NCBI RefSeq assembly: GCF_023509035.1
Contig: NZ_CP075583.1
Span: 5,270,001 to 5,334,000 of the forward strand
DNA from: Janthinobacterium lividum
GTDB taxonomy: Bacteria; Pseudomonadota; Gammaproteobacteria; Burkholderiales; Burkholderiaceae_D
DNA length: 64,000 bases
Reading direction: 5' to 3'
Shown here: positions 61,542 to 64,000 of the stretch, piece by piece
Position numbering within the stretch: position 1 is the stretch's first letter
Layout of the letters: each line of letters begins with the position of its first letter
The notes under the pieces: generated by a model
The model's input: the letters and a program-made list of their open reading frames with translations, nothing else
What the model was told of the DNA's origin: nothing
The model's database searches: none
Position numbers and translations under genes: made by a program

Positions 61542-61594
61542 ATACAGTTGCCCAATTTTTTGATAAGCACAGTGTACGACAAGGGACACTGTAT
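61542..61594. promoter_or_regulatory. inverted-repeat operator between MocR gene and DUF2917 operon
   Basis: ATACAGT (61542-61548) and ACTGTAT (61588-61594) are inverted copies. Nested within is CAGTGT (61570-61575) with ACACTG (61586-61591). The arrangement in the divergent spacer suggests MocR binding sites, but this is inferred. Confidence 0.5.
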
Positions 61595-61678
61595 TCATGA
61601 CAATTTCGTTTTCCTGCATCTGTCATGGTTCACCGCAAGCGCCTAAGCTGTTCCTGTCAGCACAACAGGAGCGATGCC

Positions 61679-61969
61679 ATGCATACCGACCACGAATTAC
61701 GCAGCGAACGGCCTTTGCGCCTGGAAAAAGCGCATGCCAGGGTCATCGAATGTCTGTCCGGTACGGCGTGGAACACGGCCTACGCCCAATTCGAGGATTG
61801 CGTACTGCGCAGCGGCGAACGCTACACGATACCGAATGACGGCCTGGTGCTGGTCGAAGCCGTGGGTAGCGGACACATCCGTGTGCACGGGACCGCCGCA
61901 CCCTGGCCCACCCTGCTGCGCTGGCTGAACCTGGCACTGCCTCACACACTGAATACAAGGAATACATGA
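61679..61969 (+). CDS. DUF2917 family protein
   Basis: A 96 aa protein matching DUF2917, a small beta-rich cupin-like family, from VIECLSGTAWNTAYAQFEDCVLRSGERYTIP and VLVEAVGSGHIRV. Function unknown. ATG 61679 has AGGAG seven bases upstream; an ATG at 61674 is in another frame. Its stop overlaps the start of the epimerase gene (ATGA), so they form a coupled pair opposite the MocR gene. Members often sit next to MocR/GntR regulators in betaproteobacteria, though I cannot verify that here. Confidence 0.75.
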   Translation: MHTDHELRSERPLRLEKAHARVIECLSGTAWNTAYAQFEDCVLRSGERYTIPNDGLVLVEAVGSGHIRVHGTAAPWPTLLRWLNLALPHTLNTRNT

Positions 61970-62703
61970 TTCAAGAACCACTGCGCGTCCTCGTCACGGG
62001 CGCCGCCGGCATCATCGGCACCGCTTTCTGGAAGCGCCGGCACGGGGAATTCTCCCTGCGCCTGGCCGACCTGCACACAGGCAAGCTGGCCGAAGCGCCC
62101 TGCCCATCCATGCCACTCGATGTCGGCGACTATGCCGCCTGCCTGGCCGCCTGCGCCGACACCGACGTGGTGCTGCACCTGGCCGGCGTGCCGCACGCCA
62201 GCGCCGATTTCGATGCGCAATTGCTGCAGCCGAACATCATCGGCACGCACAACATCTTCCGCGCGGCACAGGCCCAAGGTGTGAAAAGAGTCGTGTTTGC
62301 CAGCAGCGCGCAAGCCATCGAGGGCTATCCGCTGGATATGCAAGTGCAGGAAAGCATGCCGGCCCGGCCAGCCAACATGTATGGCGCCAGCAAGGCGTTC
62401 GGCGAAGGCGTGGCCTCGGCGTTCGCGCACCAGCATGGCATGACGGCGATTGCCGTGCGCATCGCCAACGTGGCCCACTTTGCGCCAGGTCAACAGCACA
62501 GCGCGCGCGACATCGCCGCCTTCATCAGCGAGCGCGACGTGGTGCAATTGCTGGCCCGCTGCATCGCCGCCGACGTGCCGGCCGGCTACCACGTCGTGCA
62601 TGGGGTGTCGGACAACCGCTATAAACGGTTGTCGATCGCGGCGACGCGCCAGCTGGTGGGCTATGCGCCGCAGGATGACGGTTTTACCTTGCTGGGCTTG
62701 TAG
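61966..62703 (+). CDS. NAD-dependent epimerase/dehydratase family protein (uronate dehydrogenase-like)
   Basis: A 245 aa extended SDR protein. The cofactor motif VTGAAGIIG is at residues 10-18, LHLAGVPHA follows, and the catalytic pair is in YGASKAFGE (Tyr, Lys). The overall pattern (SASAQAIEGYP-like serine region, NMYGASK) resembles uronate dehydrogenases and short NAD-dependent epimerases. Substrate is not deducible. Coupled to DUF2917 by a 4-base overlap and ends 2 bp before the convergent rarA stop. Confidence 0.8.
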   Translation: MIQEPLRVLVTGAAGIIGTAFWKRRHGEFSLRLADLHTGKLAEAPCPSMPLDVGDYAACLAACADTDVVLHLAGVPHASADFDAQLLQPNIIGTHNIFRAAQAQGVKRVVFASSAQAIEGYPLDMQVQESMPARPANMYGASKAFGEGVASAFAHQHGMTAIAVRIANVAHFAPGQQHSARDIAAFISERDVVQLLARCIAADVPAGYHVVHGVSDNRYKRLSIAATRQLVGYAPQDDGFTLLGL

Positions 62704-62705
62704 CC

Positions 62706-64000
62706 TCAGCCCTTGCCGGCTTTCCTGTCCAGCTCGCGCAGCCAGGCCAGCTTGTCGGCAATCTTGCTTTCCAGGCCGCGCGGCACGGGCTGGTACCAGC
62801 CCGGTTCGGCCATGCCGTCCGGGAAGTAGGTTTCGCCGGCCGCATACGCATCGGGTTCGTCGTGCGCGTAGCGGTAGGCGTGGCCGTAGCCCAATTCCTT
62901 CATCAGTTTCGTCGGCGCATTGCGCAAGTGCACGGGCACTTCCTTCGACTTGTCCTTCTTCACAAACGCCATGGCCGTGTTGAACGCGTTGTAGCCGGCA
63001 TTGCTTTTCGCGGCAATCGCCAGGTAGATCACGGCCTGGCCCAAGGCCAGCTCGCCTTCGGGCGAACCGAGGCGTTCATACGTTTCCGCCGCATCGTTGA
63101 CCATGGTCAAGGCACGTGGGTCGGCCAGGCCAATATCTTCCCACGCCATGCGCACGATGCGCCGCGACAGGTAACGCGGATCGGCGCCGCCGTCGATCAT
63201 GCGGCAAAACCAGTACAGGGCCGCGTCCGGGTTCGAACCACGCACGGATTTATGCAGGGCGGAAATTTGGTCATAGAAATTGTCGCCACCTTTGTCGAAA
63301 CGGCGCGAGTTCAGGGTCAGCGCATTGTCGACAAAGGCCGCGTCGATCTTCGTCGTACCCGTCGAGCTGGCGGCCGTCTCGGCCTGCTCCAGCAAATTCA
63401 AAAAGCGGCGCGCATCGCCGTCCGCGTAGCCGATCAGGGTATCGGCGGCCGCCTCGTCGAAGGTCAGGTGCGTCAGCGCCGTCGACTGCGCCTTGGCCAG
63501 CAGCAGCTTCATCTCGTCTTCGTTGAGCGATTTCAACACATACACTTGCGCGCGCGACAACAGCGCCGAATTGACTTCGAAGCTGGGGTTTTCGGTGGTG
63601 GCGCCGATGAAAGTCACCAGACCAGATTCGACAAAAGGCAGCAAGGCATCCTGCTGCGACTTGTTGAACCTGTGGATCTCGTCGACGAACAATAAAGTGT
63701 GCTTGCCGAACTGGTCCAGGCTGTGACGCGCCTGATCCATGGCTGCGCGGATATCTTTAACACCCGCAAACACGGCCGACAGGGCAATGAATTCACTGTC
63801 GAAGGCGTTGGCCATCAGGCGCGCCAGGGTCGTCTTGCCCACGCCGGGCGGCCCCCACAAGATCATCGAATGGGCCTTGCCCGCCTCGAACGCCAGGCGC
63901 AGCGGCTTGCCGACACCCAGCAGATGCGTCTGGCCGATGACTTCGTTGAGGGTAGCAGGCCGCAAGGCCTCGGCCAGCGGCTGGCGCGGTGCGGTGGAAA
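62706..64000 (-). CDS. rarA: replication-associated recombination ATPase RarA (N-terminus beyond window)
   Basis: An AAA+ clamp-loader-like ATPase acting at stalled replication forks. About 431 residues are visible and the frame stays open to the window edge, so only the first few to tens of residues are missing. It has ALRPATLNEVIGQTHLLG, Walker A GPPGVGKTT, Walker B LLFVDEIHRFNKSQQDALLP, sensor 1 GATTENPSFEVNSALLSR, and the C-terminal RarA domain with ALYWFCRMIDGGADPRYLSRR. Confidence 0.93.
   Translation of the reverse strand, partial: STAPRQPLAEALRPATLNEVIGQTHLLGVGKPLRLAFEAGKAHSMILWGPPGVGKTTLARLMANAFDSEFIALSAVFAGVKDIRAAMDQARHSLDQFGKHTLLFVDEIHRFNKSQQDALLPFVESGLVTFIGATTENPSFEVNSALLSRAQVYVLKSLNEDEMKLLLAKAQSTALTHLTFDEAAADTLIGYADGDARRFLNLLEQAETAASSTGTTKIDAAFVDNALTLNSRRFDKGGDNFYDQISALHKSVRGSNPDAALYWFCRMIDGGADPRYLSRRIVRMAWEDIGLADPRALTMVNDAAETYERLGSPEGELALGQAVIYLAIAAKSNAGYNAFNTAMAFVKKDKSKEVPVHLRNAPTKLMKELGYGHAYRYAHDEPDAYAAGETYFPDGMAEPGWYQPVPRGLESKIADKLAWLRELDRKAGKG

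Overview
The window is high-GC DNA packed with metabolic operons. Gene content points to an environmental betaproteobacterium, most likely Oxalobacteraceae (Janthinobacterium, Massilia or Duganella type). The evidence is secreted chitinase lipoproteins, a mannitol/sorbitol-type ABC operon, aerobic taurine degradation, TonB and LamB-type outer-membrane channels, and beta-proteobacterial-looking regulators. This is a judgement from gene content only. No phage, insertion sequence or CRISPR array is visible.

Layout. (1) 1-9.4 kb: the start of a heme/hemoglobin-type TonB receptor with a Fur-like site; an operon of AGPS-like FAD oxidase, GlpD-like dehydrogenase, a small protein and an FGGY kinase; a divergent frameshifted AraC regulator; 3-hydroxybutyrate dehydrogenase; a DUF2071 protein. 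(2) 9.7-14.8 kb: a secreted hypothetical protein, an S9 peptidase and a phytase/esterase-like lipoprotein. (3) 14.8-24.1 kb: a polyol locus (mtlEFGKD order) with two tandem AraC regulators, one frameshifted, a divergent LamB-type porin, and a shared control region full of GATACT motifs. (4) 24.2-28.2 kb: two adjacent chitinase lipoproteins (GH18, frameshifted in its Pro-Thr linker, and GH19).

(5) 28.5-39.1 kb and 46.6-54.8 kb: a near-complete taurine dissimilation set. TauABC imports taurine, TauXY oxidises it to sulfoacetaldehyde, Xsc makes acetyl phosphate plus sulfite, and Pta makes acetyl-CoA. Sulfite can be oxidised by a SorAB-type enzyme or exported by TSUP (TauE/SafE) or YeiH/TauZ-type proteins. 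There are two nearly identical xsc genes 11.35 kb apart in the same orientation. Both xsc genes and tauX share an upstream motif, probably read by the IclR-family regulator next to xsc copy 1. (6) Between the xsc copies lies an RNA-repair island: an Rnl2-type RNA ligase translationally coupled to an HD-Pnk end-healing enzyme, a divergent RtcB ligase, and a CobS/CobT AAA+/VWA pair with no CobN in view. This is the most system-like novelty in the window.

(7) 50.5-64 kb: a frameshifted porin, thiG-dadA-yeiH, a beta-hydroxyacid dehydrogenase, a GNAT acetyltransferase, hisC, two identical tRNA-Ser(CGA) genes followed by serS, a 67-residue peptide, a MocR regulator, a DUF2917 protein with an epimerase, and most of rarA.

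Four genes carry single-base frameshifts, several in homopolymers, so either the assembly has indel errors or several regulators and surface proteins are decaying. Starts were often moved inward from the longest open frame to the codon with a plausible Shine-Dalgarno sequence.
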